From NCBI RefSeq assembly GCF_008369935.1, contig NZ_VTUZ01000011.1:62001-126000 (forward strand): a stretch of 64,000 nt of DNA, written 5' to 3'. A program made the translations under genes and the position numbers. The notes beneath the pieces were generated by a model, which made no database searches, was not told the origin of the DNA, and saw nothing but the letters and a program-made list of their open reading frames with translations. This document shows positions 7,865 to 15,739 of the stretch, one piece after another. Numbering within the stretch: position 1 is the first letter of the stretch; the number at the start of each line of letters is the position of its first letter. The DNA is from Paraburkholderia panacisoli (GTDB lineage: Bacteria; Pseudomonadota; Gammaproteobacteria; Burkholderiales; Burkholderiaceae).

Positions 7865-9187
7865 TCAACTCAGATTCCTTAGCGTCAACCTCGCTTCAAG
7901 TCCGCCGCTCACACGGTTATGCAACGACAGCGTCGCGTCCATTGCAAGCGCGAGTTGCCGCGCGATAGCGAGACCGAGCCCCGTTCCGCCGGTCTGGCGA
8001 TTACGCGATGTTTCCAGCCGCGCGAACGGCTCGAACACCGCTTCCAGCGACTCGTCCGGGATGCCGGGGCCGCGATCGAACACGCTGACCGTGGTCTGGC
8101 CGTCGTGCACCTCGGCGATGTTGATCTCCGCTGAGCCGCCGAACTTCAGCGCGTTGTCGACGAGATTGCCCACGATGCGGCGCAACGCCTGTGGACGCGT
8201 CGTCAGCGACTTGCCGAAGCGGCCTTGCAGAGACACTTGCTGGCCGGCGTCGACGTAGTCGCAAACGAGGCTGTCGAATAGCGCGTCGGGGTCGATCCGG
8301 CATGGCATCTCGGTGGTGCCGTGCATCGTCCGCGCGTAGGTGACGCCCTCTTTGACGAGCGCCTGCATCTCGTGCAGGTCTTGTCTGAGCTTCGCGGCCT
8401 GCGGGTCGTCGTCGTCCATCACGTCGACGCGCAAGCGCATGCGCGTAATCGGCGTTTGCAGGTCGTGCGAAATCGCCGCCAGGATCTGCATGCGCTCGGC
8501 CATATAGGTGGAGATGCGGTCCTGCATCGCATTGAAGGCACGCGCCGCCCGCGCGACTTCCGACGGTCCGCCTTCAGGCAGCCGGCTCGCTTTCAGGTCC
8601 GGACCCAACGCATCGGCCGCCACTGCGAGCTGATGCAGCGGACGCGTCGCGAGCCGCACCGCCAGCCAGCAGCAGCCGGCGAGCACGATCAATTGCAGCA
8701 GCAGCACCAGCGGCAGCCAGCGCGACAGCGGCGCGCCCGGCATCGGCCGCAGATCGATCGTGAGCGGCGTGCCGTCGCTCAATTTCAGATGAACCTGCAG
8801 GCGCTCGCGCTCGCCGGGGACCGCGTTGACCGTCAACGGATAGTGTGTGCCGATGCCGTCGCCAATGGATTGCGCAACGCGCGCCGACAGACTCGCATCG
8901 ACCGGCGCGCCGGAAACGCCCGGCCCGAGCACGAACTCATAGCTGCGCCGCGCGAGACGCGGCAGCCACTGCGCGCGCTGGTCAGGCGGCAAATGATCGA
9001 GCAGCGCCACCGAACTCGCCACCTCGCGTTCGATGTAGCCCATCATTATGTTGGTCATGGTCTGGTCGCGTTCGGTCAGCGTGAACCAGAACGACAGCGT
9101 CTGCGCCAGCGCGAGGCCGACGAACAGAATCACCGCGAGCCGCGCGAACAAAGTGCGCGGCCAATGCAGCCACGAACGCATGTTCAT
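7865..9187 (-). CDS. sensor histidine kinase (OmpR-partner type)
   Basis: A 440-residue membrane histidine kinase. Transmembrane segments at about 14-34 and 158-180 flank a periplasmic sensor region of about 120 residues. A HAMP domain follows (ATRPLHQLAVAADAL...), then the H-box AAISHDLQTPITRMR with phospho-accepting His241. The ATPase domain has the N-box (GNLVDNALKFG), DRGPGIP and TGGTGLGLAIA. The start ATG at 9187 overlaps the stop of the response-regulator gene by 4 bases, so the two are translationally coupled. The periplasmic domain is not recognisable; given the divergent ccdA/thioredoxin operon and the shared promoter motif, an envelope or redox stress signal is plausible. Confidence 0.9.
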   Translation of the reverse strand: MNMRSWLHWPRTLFARLAVILFVGLALAQTLSFWFTLTERDQTMTNIMMGYIEREVASSVALLDHLPPDQRAQWLPRLARRSYEFVLGPGVSGAPVDASLSARVAQSIGDGIGTHYPLTVNAVPGERERLQVHLKLSDGTPLTIDLRPMPGAPLSRWLPLVLLLQLIVLAGCCWLAVRLATRPLHQLAVAADALGPDLKASRLPEGGPSEVARAARAFNAMQDRISTYMAERMQILAAISHDLQTPITRMRLRVDVMDDDDPQAAKLRQDLHEMQALVKEGVTYARTMHGTTEMPCRIDPDALFDSLVCDYVDAGQQVSLQGRFGKSLTTRPQALRRIVGNLVDNALKFGGSAEINIAEVHDGQTTVSVFDRGPGIPDESLEAVFEPFARLETSRNRQTGGTGLGLAIARQLALAMDATLSLHNRVSGGLEARLTLRNLS

Positions 9188-9924
9188 TCCGGCTCCCCGA
9201 TCGCGGTCACGGCGGCGGAGAACACATAGCCCTCGCTGCGCAGCGTCTTGATGTAGCGCGGTTCGCGCGCGACGTCGCGCAGGCGCTGGCGCAAGCGGCT
9301 CACCATCAGGTCGATCGAGCGGTCGAACTGATCGGCCTGGCGGCCCTGGGTCAGGTTGAGCAGCTGATCGCGCGTCAGCACCCGCTGCGGGTGATCGAGA
9401 AACACGCGCAGCAGACGGTACTCGGCGCCGCTCAACGCGACCATCGTGCCTTCGGCATCGAGCAGATGGCGCGCGGTGGTGTCGAGCCGCCAATCGCCGA
9501 ATTCCAGCATTTGCGCCGACTCTGTCACCTGCATGCCGGGCGGCAGCATACGTGCGCGGCGCAGCACCGAGCGAATCCGCGCGAGCAGTTCGCGCGCGGC
9601 AAACGGTTTGGTCAGATAGTCGTCGGCGCCCATTTCCAGACCGAGAATCCGGTCCGCTTCCTCGTCGCGGGCCGTCAGCATCAGGATGGGCACCGTGCGG
9701 AATTTGCCGGCGCGCAATTCGCGGCACAGCACCAGTCCGTCTTCGTCCGGTAGCATCAGATCCAGCACGATCAGATCGGGCGCGCCCTGGTCCAGCGCGG
9801 CGCGCATCTGGCGGCCGTTGGCGGCGAGCGAAACCCGGATGCCGTTCTTCTCGAGGTAGCCGGCGAGCAATTCGCGAATGCCGCGGTCGTCGTCGACGAT
9901 CAGTACGTGGTCGGTAGAGTCCAT
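9184..9924 (-). CDS. OmpR/PhoB-family response regulator
   Basis: A 246-residue regulator. The receiver domain has the acidic pocket DDD at 11-13, phospho-acceptor Asp55 (LIVLDLMLP), Thr84 and Lys106 (YLTKPFAA). The C-terminal winged helix includes LSGAEYRLLRVFLDHPQRVL and SIDLMVSRLRQRLRD, ending RYIKTLRSEGYVF. Such regulators bind hexamer direct repeats spaced 10-11 bp. Exactly such a repeat (TGTGTC-N4-TGTATC, 10044-10059) lies in the divergent region before ccdA, and the same box precedes three other local promoters. The inferred role is control of ccdA, the thioredoxin and DUF4148 genes, probably with autoregulation. Confidence 0.9.
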   Translation of the reverse strand: MDSTDHVLIVDDDRGIRELLAGYLEKNGIRVSLAANGRQMRAALDQGAPDLIVLDLMLPDEDGLVLCRELRAGKFRTVPILMLTARDEEADRILGLEMGADDYLTKPFAARELLARIRSVLRRARMLPPGMQVTESAQMLEFGDWRLDTTARHLLDAEGTMVALSGAEYRLLRVFLDHPQRVLTRDQLLNLTQGRQADQFDRSIDLMVSRLRQRLRDVAREPRYIKTLRSEGYVFSAAVTAIGEPE

Positions 9925-10043
9925 CTATGCGTCATCTCTCGTGGTGTTTCGTCCGCACCCGGCTCGTATGAAGCGGCGAATCACGCCCCGGATGCACCAT
10001 TGTTATGGCATGCCTGCTTTATAGCCTGGCTTGCGCGGCGAAT

Positions 10044-10136
10044 TGTGTCGCAGTGTATCCCGACCTCACGCAGACACAAAACATTGCAAGCGCACGGCAT
10101 TGCCGACATAAGCCAGATACGCGCGGACGTTCCAAT
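10044..10136 (+). promoter_or_regulatory. TGTATC-box promoter of ccdA (copy A)
   Basis: TGTGTC-GCAG-TGTATC at 10044-10059, CATTGC in the middle, AAGCCAGATAC ending at 10120, then ten bases to TCCAAT at 10131-10136. It has one extra base relative to the other three members. It lies between the response regulator and ccdA, so it could serve both directions. Confidence 0.6.
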
Positions 10137-10166
10137 ACGGCCATACCAGCCAACGGAACGTCCATC

Positions 10167-10883
10167 ATGCACAGCACCTTTGAAACGCCGCTCGCCCTGC
10201 TGGCCGGGCTGCTCACCATTGCCTCTCCGTGCATTCTGCCAGTCATGCCGATCCTGCTCGGCACCTCGGTCGAGCAACCGAGCCGCGCGCGGCCGCTGTT
10301 CATCATCGCCGGATTCATCATCACTTTCGCTTCGTTTGCGATGCTGCTGGGCGCCGTGTCCAGCACGGTGCACGTCGCGCAGCAAGCGCTGCGCAATACC
10401 GGCATCGCGTTGCTCGCGCTGTCCGGACTGTTGCGCCTGTGGCCGCGCCCCTATGACTGGCTCGTTGCGCAATTGCAGGGACCGCTGGAGCGTATCGGCG
10501 CCGCGATCGCGCCTGGCGTGCAGCCCGGCAGCGGCAACGCGGGCGGCTTCGTGCTGGGCATGTCGCTGGGCGCGGTGTGGACACCGTGCGCCGGGCCCGT
10601 GCTCGCTTCGATCCTGGTGCTGGTGGTCAAGGCGCAGGACCTCGGATGGTCGGCGCTGCTGCTTACGTTGTATGCGATCGGCGCGGCCATTCCAATGCTC
10701 GCGATCATCTACGGCGGACATTACGTGACGCAACGGGTACGCGTGGTCTCGCGCCATGCGCAGCGCCTGCAACAGGTGTTCGGCGTGCTCGTGATGCTGA
10801 CCGCCCTCGCGATCTATCTGCAATACGACGTTCTGATTTACGCGCGGATCGCCGCGCTCTTTCCCGCCCTCAAAGGACTTTGA
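10167..10883 (+). CDS. ccdA: CcdA/DsbD-type thiol:disulfide transporter
   Basis: A 238-residue polytopic membrane protein of the CcdA/DsbD beta-domain family, which passes electrons from cytoplasmic thioredoxin to periplasmic thiol proteins. The two redox cysteines are visible: Cys22 in IASPCILPVMP and Cys141 in GAVWTPCAGPVLAS, each with the flanking prolines typical of the family. About six hydrophobic segments are predicted. The start at 10167 gives a protein of normal CcdA length. The next gene, one base after the stop, encodes an exported thioredoxin, the expected electron acceptor. The promoter region carries the local TGTATC box. Confidence 0.85.
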   Translation: MHSTFETPLALLAGLLTIASPCILPVMPILLGTSVEQPSRARPLFIIAGFIITFASFAMLLGAVSSTVHVAQQALRNTGIALLALSGLLRLWPRPYDWLVAQLQGPLERIGAAIAPGVQPGSGNAGGFVLGMSLGAVWTPCAGPVLASILVLVVKAQDLGWSALLLTLYAIGAAIPMLAIIYGGHYVTQRVRVVSRHAQRLQQVFGVLVMLTALAIYLQYDVLIYARIAALFPALKGL

Positions 10884-10884
10884 C

Positions 10885-11418
10885 ATGCTCTCCCAACTCA
10901 AGACACTCGCTATCGCCGCCACCTTTGCCGCCACGGCGGCTACCAGCACCGCCGTTCTCGCCGCGCCGTTGAAGGACGGCCCGCCCGCACCGGAATTCAC
11001 CGGCATTTCGAAATGGCTGAACAGCGATCCGATCACGCTTCAGCAATTGCGAGGCAAGGTGGTGCTGGTCGACTTCTGGACGTACACCTGTATTAATTGC
11101 ATCAATACGCTGCCGTACGTGAAGACCTGGAACCAGAAATACAAGGATCAAGGCCTGGCGGTGATCGGCGTGCACACGCCCGAATATCCGTTCGAGCGCG
11201 ATACCGACAACGTGAAGACCGCGATCAAGCGCTTCGGTATCAGTTATCCGGTGGCGCAGGACAACCAGTACGCAACGTGGAGCGCTTACAACAACCAGTA
11301 CTGGCCGGCCTTTTATCTGCTCGACAAGAAAGGCAGGGTTGCCTATACGCACTTCGGTGAAGGCGACTACGCGCAAACGGAAGCCGCGATTCAGGCTCTG
11401 CTCGCGCAAAAGGATTGA
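10885..11418 (+). CDS. exported thioredoxin/TlpA-like protein
   Basis: A 177-residue thioredoxin-fold protein with a signal peptide (cleavage near AVLA/APL, about residue 26) and a periplasmic domain. The active site CINC is at 69-72 within DFWTYTCINCINTLPYV; the WTYTCINC context is typical of the thioredoxin part of DipZ-like proteins. The likely role is reduction of periplasmic disulfides or sulfenic acids using electrons from CcdA, encoded immediately upstream with a good AAAGGA Shine-Dalgarno. A strong terminator follows, so ccdA and this gene form a two-gene operon. Confidence 0.88.
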   Translation: MLSQLKTLAIAATFAATAATSTAVLAAPLKDGPPAPEFTGISKWLNSDPITLQQLRGKVVLVDFWTYTCINCINTLPYVKTWNQKYKDQGLAVIGVHTPEYPFERDTDNVKTAIKRFGISYPVAQDNQYATWSAYNNQYWPAFYLLDKKGRVAYTHFGEGDYAQTEAAIQALLAQKD

Positions 11419-11445
11419 TGCCGGGTTTCTGCTGTGACGTCTGGA

Positions 11446-11486
11446 CGGGCCGAGGCGATGTGTGACATTGCTTCGGCCCGTTTTTT
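11446..11486 (+). terminator. Rho-independent terminator of ccdA operon
   Basis: An 11-bp stem CGGGCCGAGGC / GCTTCGGCCCG (one G-U) with a 13-nt loop, followed by six T at 11481-11486. Confidence 0.9.
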
Positions 11487-11570
11487 GTATGGCAGCGTCT
11501 GCAAGCACGCTGCGCACGCGGAGCGCCATGAATCGACGTGCTCGGCGGACAGGAGCCGGTGCCGCAGATT

Positions 11571-11662
11571 TGTATCGCAACGTATCTGCCGATCGCACTG
11601 ATACACAGCATTGCAATCGTCCGCCCTCGCGACACAAGCCAGATACCTCAGCCGGTTCTAAT
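11571..11662 (+). promoter_or_regulatory. TGTATC-box promoter of small-protein operon (copy B)
   Basis: TGTATC-GCAA-CGTATC at 11571-11586, GCATTGCA in the middle, GACACAAGCCAGATAC ending at 11646, and TCTAAT at 11657-11662. Distances (76 and 86 nt from the box start) equal those of the minus-strand copies at 2673 and 15831. Confidence 0.65.
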
Positions 11663-11781
11663 GCATCAACGACGGACGCTGAGAAACACCTTGCCGCGAA
11701 CCTCAATCGAATGCGGCTCGCCTCTCAGCCAAACCGGCGCCTTTTTCCTATTTGCCTCTTGCTCAGTTTCTGGAGAACGAC

Positions 11782-12018
11782 ATGAAAGTTTCGATGATCG
11801 CTTTGGCTCTCGCCGCATTCGCCACGACCGCATCCGCTTACGCCACCACTTCGGTCGATGCAAACGCAGACAAATTGAACATTCAGCATATGCACCAATG
11901 GACGCCCGACCACAGCAGCGCGACGGGGAAAACCCGTCAGGAGGTTCGTCAGGAACTGGTGCGCGCCCAGAAAGACGGCCAGCTCGCCGCCCTCAAGCAA
12001 CTCTACCAGGGAAGCTGA
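11782..12018 (+). CDS. small exported DUF4148-type protein
   Basis: A 78-residue protein with a signal peptide (MKVSMIALALAAFATTASA) and a C-terminal DUF4148-like segment (KTRQEVRQELVRAQKDGQLA). The start at 11782 is preceded by TGGAGAACGAC. It is the first gene after promoter copy B and probably forms an operon with the small protein at 12130 and ohr at 12448, since no terminator is seen until 12948. Function unknown; presumably periplasmic. Confidence 0.75.
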   Translation: MKVSMIALALAAFATTASAYATTSVDANADKLNIQHMHQWTPDHSSATGKTRQEVRQELVRAQKDGQLAALKQLYQGS

Positions 12019-12129
12019 GCGCCGCTCGTTGCCAAGCGCTGCGCTCCGGATCACGCCATCTGATGCGACACATCCGGAGCCGCGCGAAGCGCACCGTCAC
12101 GTTTCAACATACTGTTTCGAGGGCTCATC

Positions 12130-12423
12130 ATGATCAAGCATCTTCTTATCGCGGCGTCGCTCGTTGCCAGTGCCGTTGCCGTCTCTCCCGCTTTCGCCAG
12201 CAGCGGCTATGGCCCCGCGCCGCACTACGATCCGCTCGCGGGCGCACCCTCATCGCAACGCGGCCAGAGCGCCGAGACGGTTCGCGCCGAACAACCGCAG
12301 GCAATGGCCAGCATCGATGCCGACGCGGCCGCGCAGTCCTATGGCGGCGTGCGCGATACGGTTTCCCAGTCGGGTGCGCGCATTGCGTTAAACGCGCCGC
12401 GCTCCGCTTACTCGCATCACTAA
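12130..12423 (+). CDS. small exported protein related to DUF4148 family
   Basis: A 97-residue protein with a signal peptide (MIKHLLIAASLVASAVAVSP, cleavage near AFA). The mature part has no firm domain, but AAQSYGGVRDTVSQSG near the C terminus resembles the YGG...SASG tail of the DUF4148 proteins at 2117 and 15343, so it is probably a divergent relative. It lies 111 bases after the previous small protein and 24 bases before ohr, on the same strand. Function unknown. Confidence 0.7.
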   Translation: MIKHLLIAASLVASAVAVSPAFASSGYGPAPHYDPLAGAPSSQRGQSAETVRAEQPQAMASIDADAAAQSYGGVRDTVSQSGARIALNAPRSAYSHH

Positions 12424-12447
12424 ACCAATCAAGCAAGGATATTCATC

Positions 12448-12864
12448 ATGACCCAACTCGATAAAGTGCTGTACACCGGCAAGACCCACACCACCGGCGG
12501 CCGCGACGGCGCGTCCCGCAGCTCTGATGGTCGGCTGGACGTGAAGCTCTCGGCGCCCGGCAGTGCGGCTGCCGGCACGAATCCGGAGCAGATGCTGGCC
12601 GCGGGCTGGTCGGCTTGCTTCATCGGCGCAATGGGGCTCGCTGCGAAGAAGATGAACGTCGCGCTGCCGCATGACACCGCCGTCGATGCAGAGATCGATC
12701 TGGGGATGAACGGCGACGCTTATTTCCTGCGGGCGCGTCTTAACGTCAGCCTGCCGGGTGTCGATCGCGAAGTCGCACGGGCTCTGGCAGATATGGCGCA
12801 CCAAACGTGTCCATACTCGAAAGCGACGCGCGGCAATATCGACGTTGCCATTGCGGTTGTCTAA
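12448..12864 (+). CDS. ohr: organic hydroperoxide resistance protein (Ohr/OsmC family)
   Basis: A 138-residue OsmC-superfamily protein of Ohr type. Ohr is a thiol peroxidase that reduces organic (lipid) hydroperoxides. Both catalytic cysteines are present: Cys57 in WSACFIGAM and Cys121 in HQTCPYSKATRGN, the second with the Ohr-typical CPYSKATRGN signature. The N-terminal VLYTGKTHTTGGRDG is also family-typical. It is cytoplasmic, without a signal peptide. Ohr is often controlled by OhrR, but no MarR-type regulator is adjacent; here it follows two exported small proteins and may be co-transcribed from the TGTATC-box promoter at 11571, tying peroxide defence to the envelope regulon. Confidence 0.9.
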   Translation: MTQLDKVLYTGKTHTTGGRDGASRSSDGRLDVKLSAPGSAAAGTNPEQMLAAGWSACFIGAMGLAAKKMNVALPHDTAVDAEIDLGMNGDAYFLRARLNVSLPGVDREVARALADMAHQTCPYSKATRGNIDVAIAVV

Positions 12865-12947
12865 GGTCTGCTGAGCGCTATTGCCTGACGTCGACCGGAT
12901 GGCTCGGCGTTCTGCGTAGTGGCCTTTCCTCTTCTTCGTGAGAGTTG

Positions 12948-12982
12948 GCGGCGCGCTCCAGTGAGCGCGCCGCATTGTTTTT
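12948..12982 (+). terminator. Rho-independent terminator after ohr
   Basis: A perfect 10-bp stem GCGGCGCGCT / AGCGCGCCGC, 6-nt loop, followed by ATTGTTTTT. Confidence 0.85.
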
Positions 12983-13474
12983 AGTTATCCACGCTTTCAT
13001 AGCAACGCCAGTTTCTGCATCAGAAGTGAGTGGCGAAACCCAATTCTTTCGATCACTTCCGGAATACCTGGAATCCGGCGTGATTCGCCATAGCGGCTCC
13101 CAGCGCGGTCCAGCCAAGCCTGCTTACGTATCTCCTCAGTGATATGCGTTACGAACCGGGCAAGCGTCGCAGATATTGAGGTGACACGTGCACAGCATCC
13201 GCAAATCTCGGCCTGGCGGGTTCCCTGACGTCGAGATGACTACCCACATACCGCTTTGCCTGAAAACGTCAAAGGCTTCCGAAGCCGATTTGCCACATCC
13301 CATTGGTCAACCGGGCACGTTCTGAAGCGAATCAGGCAACGCGCTGAGTTGCCGCCCTTATGCACTGTCTAGGCATGGCGTGATGCTGATGTGCCTGAAA
13401 GGTCGATGGATAGTCTCCGATCAAGGTTGCCGCAAAACATCGCAGCCGTGTCGCGCCGCTTCAGCGCGTCACGC
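12983..13474. other. gene-free region
   Basis: About 490 bases with no open frame that has a recognisable domain or ribosome-binding site. It lies between the ohr terminator and the opposing terminator at 13475, and probably contains decayed sequence. Confidence 0.4.
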
Positions 13475-13513
13475 AAAAAAAATCGCGATGAGCGATACCT
13501 CCACTCATCGCGA
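13475..13513 (-). terminator. Rho-independent terminator (minus strand)
   Basis: A perfect 10-bp stem TCGCGATGAG / CTCATCGCGA with an 11-nt loop; on the minus strand it is followed by eight T. It is placed to end the transcript of the hydrolase copy 2 and cytochrome P460 genes. Between it and the P460 stop, a short frame (RNLAIAWLFAGLVGIGDAWL) may be the remnant of a small membrane protein. Confidence 0.85.
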
Positions 13514-13596
13514 CTCTGTTCGCACTAGTTTCCAACAACGCCAGCCACGCATCGCCAATGCCGACCAGCCCCGCAAACAACCAGGCAATCGCAAGG

Positions 13597-14098
13597 TTAC
13601 GGTGCAATCCGCGTAAAGACATAGTCACGACTCTTGACATGCGACTCGTGACACGCGAAACACGTCTGATGCTGCGCCAGATCCACCGGCTGTCCGTTGA
13701 CGAACCGGCCAAAGCCCCAGCCGCCGGCCGATGCATAGCGACGCGAGTCTTTCACCATCACCTGTACCGTCGTAGGCTGGCAGGAATCGTCGCCGTTTCG
13801 AATTCGCCGGACTGTTCGCGCTTATAAGCGAGTTTGACCAGAATGGCGCCATCCGGAAACGGCAGCGTCGAGTTCTCAATCGCCTTCACCGCCGCGGCGT
13901 TGCCGAGCACAACGCGAAGCTTGTCTAGCGGCGCAGCTTCCGCGGCGGGCGCGATCATTTCCCACTTACGATAGCCCTCGGGAATGGCCACGCCATAAAT
14001 CGGCGACTTCGCCGGTTGAACGCCCTGCGCCATCACCTCGTCGCGCAATACAGAATGGTCATTCGAGCGAGTGCGCGCGCAGTCCGAATCGCTTGCAT
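13597..14098 (-). pseudogene. cytochrome P460-family protein, two frameshifts
   Basis: Three reading frames must be joined. An N-terminal signal-like stretch starts at ATG 14098 (MQAIRTARALARMTILYCA). The middle, beginning around 14030, reads VMAQGVQPAKSPIYGVAIP to FPDGAILVKLAYKREQSGEF. After about 13780 the C terminus reads DSRRYASAGGWGFGRFVNGQ and HQTCFACHESHVKSRDY, stopping at 13597-13599. CFACH is the haem c attachment motif, and the arrangement matches periplasmic cytochrome P460 proteins. About 165 codons in total, normal for the family. Two separate shifts make sequencing error less likely, so the gene is probably dead. It lies just downstream of hydrolase copy 2. Confidence 0.75.
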
Positions 14099-14152
14099 CC
14101 CGGTTTCCCCCTGCCGATTGAAACAGGTCGTGGTTGGCGTCGACGCGAAGCA

Positions 14153-15193
14153 CTAGGGGCGCGCGACATCGATGATCGCGTCGGCAAACGCCTTCGGCGC
14201 TTCCTGCGGCACGTTGTGCCCAATGCCGCCACTGAGGTTGCGGTGCTGATACCTGCCCGTGAATTTCTTCGCGTACGCAGCCGGCTCGGGATGTGCCGCG
14301 CCGTTCGCATCGCCTTCCATCGTGATGGTCGGCACCCCGATCGTCGGCGCCATCGCCAGACGCTTTTCCAGTTCGTCGTATTGCGCCTCGCCCTGCACCA
14401 GCCCCAGGCGCCACCGGTAGTTGTGAATCACCACCGCCACATGATCCGGATTGTTGAACGACTGCGCCGAGCGCTCGAACGTCGCATCGTCGAAATCCCA
14501 TTTCGGCGACGCCGTGTGCCAGATCAGCTTGTTGAAGTCGTGCCGGTTCGCTTCATAGCCCGCATAGCCGCGCTCCGTGGCGAAATAGAACTGGTACCAC
14601 CACGTCAGTTCCGCCTTCGGCGGCAGCGGCGCACGGTTCGCCTCCTGACTGCCGATCAGGTAGCCGCTCACCGACACCATCGCCTTGCAGCGTTCCGGCC
14701 ACAGCGCCGCGATGATATTCACCGTGCGCGCGCCCCAGTCGAAGCCGCCCAGCACCGCCTTGTCGATTTTCAGCGCGTCCATCAGCGCGATGATGTCCAC
14801 CGCGACCACCGCCTGCTGACCGTTGCGCGGCGTATCGGCGGACAGGAAGCGCGTCGACCCATAGCCGCGCAGATACGGCACGATCACCCGGTAGCCCGCG
14901 GCCACCAGCAGCGGCGTGACTTCCGCGAAGCTGTGGATGTCGTAGGGCCAGCCGTGCAGCAGAATGACGACCGGTCCGTTCTGCGGACCCGCTTCCGCAT
15001 AGCCGATGCTCAGCGTGCCGGCATTGATCTGCCGAATGGGCCCGAATGACGCGCCGCCTGCCGCCTTCGTACTGCCCGCCGTCGCATTGGACTGCGCGTG
15101 AGCCAGTCCGCTCAGGCTCAACTCCAGCAGACTGATGCCGGCAACGGTGGTGCCTAGCAGACGGCGGCGCCGCATGTTGATCTGGTCCGACAT
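14153..15193 (-). CDS. exported alpha/beta-hydrolase, epoxide-hydrolase-like (copy 2)
   Basis: A 346-residue near-twin of the protein at 2729-3772, with the same signal-like N terminus, HGWP, GGFDWGA (Asp nucleophile at about 152) and GIGHN motifs. Visible differences are few: GTTVAG for GTTLAG, ELSLS for ELGLS, AAGGASF for AAGAASF, GHNVPQ for GHNLPQ, and a C terminus VARP instead of VARLA. The context differs: upstream is a DUF4148 gene rather than the M81 peptidase, and downstream is the broken cytochrome P460. The ribosome-binding site (AGGAGAA) lies inside the repeated block. Confidence 0.85.
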   Translation of the reverse strand: MSDQINMRRRRLLGTTVAGISLLELSLSGLAHAQSNATAGSTKAAGGASFGPIRQINAGTLSIGYAEAGPQNGPVVILLHGWPYDIHSFAEVTPLLVAAGYRVIVPYLRGYGSTRFLSADTPRNGQQAVVAVDIIALMDALKIDKAVLGGFDWGARTVNIIAALWPERCKAMVSVSGYLIGSQEANRAPLPPKAELTWWYQFYFATERGYAGYEANRHDFNKLIWHTASPKWDFDDATFERSAQSFNNPDHVAVVIHNYRWRLGLVQGEAQYDELEKRLAMAPTIGVPTITMEGDANGAAHPEPAAYAKKFTGRYQHRNLSGGIGHNVPQEAPKAFADAIIDVARP

Positions 15194-15205
15194 GGCTATT
15201 CTCCT
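14158..15205 (-). repeat. 1,048-bp direct repeat, copy 2
   Basis: Second copy of the block at 2737-3784, in the same orientation about 11.4 kb away. Recombination between them could delete the M81, LysR, two-component and redox genes that lie in between. Confidence 0.9.
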
Positions 15206-15342
15206 GATGATGTAGTTCGCACTAGAGGAAGCGGGCTTTTCATCGTGAAGCCCGGCGTGACGTACCGCGGCGACTGCCGCGGCACGGATTGAATTGGTCG
15301 ACTGGCGCGTCGAAAGGCGCGGCCGGTCAAGCGCATGGCTGC

Positions 15343-15657
15343 TTACGGCTTTGCGTAAACCGGGCCGAGGCCGATAACATCCGGCTGCGCGTCACGCGAA
15401 CCCGATGCCGAAGTGCCGGCCGTCGAACCACCGTACGACGACGCCGACAAGCTCTGTTGCGCATTCAGGCGCGCCTGCGCTGCTTCAATGTTCTTCGGAT
15501 ATTGAGCCTGATCGCTGGCAGGGTTGTAACCGGCGCGCTGCAACTCGACCAGTTGTGCGCGAACATCGGCACGAGTAAGCGGCTGGTTCGACTGCGCGAA
15601 CGACAAAGCGGGAATAGCGACGACAGCGGCGACGATAAGCGACTGAACGAGCTTCAT
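15343..15657 (-). CDS. small secreted DUF4148 protein
   Basis: A 104-residue exported protein. The start at 15657 gives a signal peptide (MKLVQSLIVAAVVAIPALSF, cleavage near AQS) followed by PLTRADVRAQLVELQRAGYN, the DUF4148 core. The tail has SASSYGGSTAGTSASGSR. It is clearly paralogous to the protein at 2117-2452. Its promoter (15740-15831) shares the TGTATC box, GATAC and -10 spacing with that gene, so the promoter and gene appear to have been kept together after duplication. Function unknown; probably periplasmic. Confidence 0.85.
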   Translation of the reverse strand: MKLVQSLIVAAVVAIPALSFAQSNQPLTRADVRAQLVELQRAGYNPASDQAQYPKNIEAAQARLNAQQSLSASSYGGSTAGTSASGSRDAQPDVIGLGPVYAKP

Positions 15658-15739
15658 GATTTGCACCTCGAGAGAATTGATTGCCGCAAACACCTGTTTG
15701 CGTTCTGTTCTGCAAAGCCAGTTCGTCTGGCCTGGAGGT

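Noticed and set aside
12945..13142. Open frame with hydrophobic N terminus
   Set aside because: It begins inside the ohr terminator hairpin and has no ribosome-binding site or family resemblance.
2737..15205. Composite transposon bounded by the 1,048-bp repeats
   Set aside because: The repeats encode a hydrolase, not a transposase, and have no terminal inverted repeats or target duplications that I can see.
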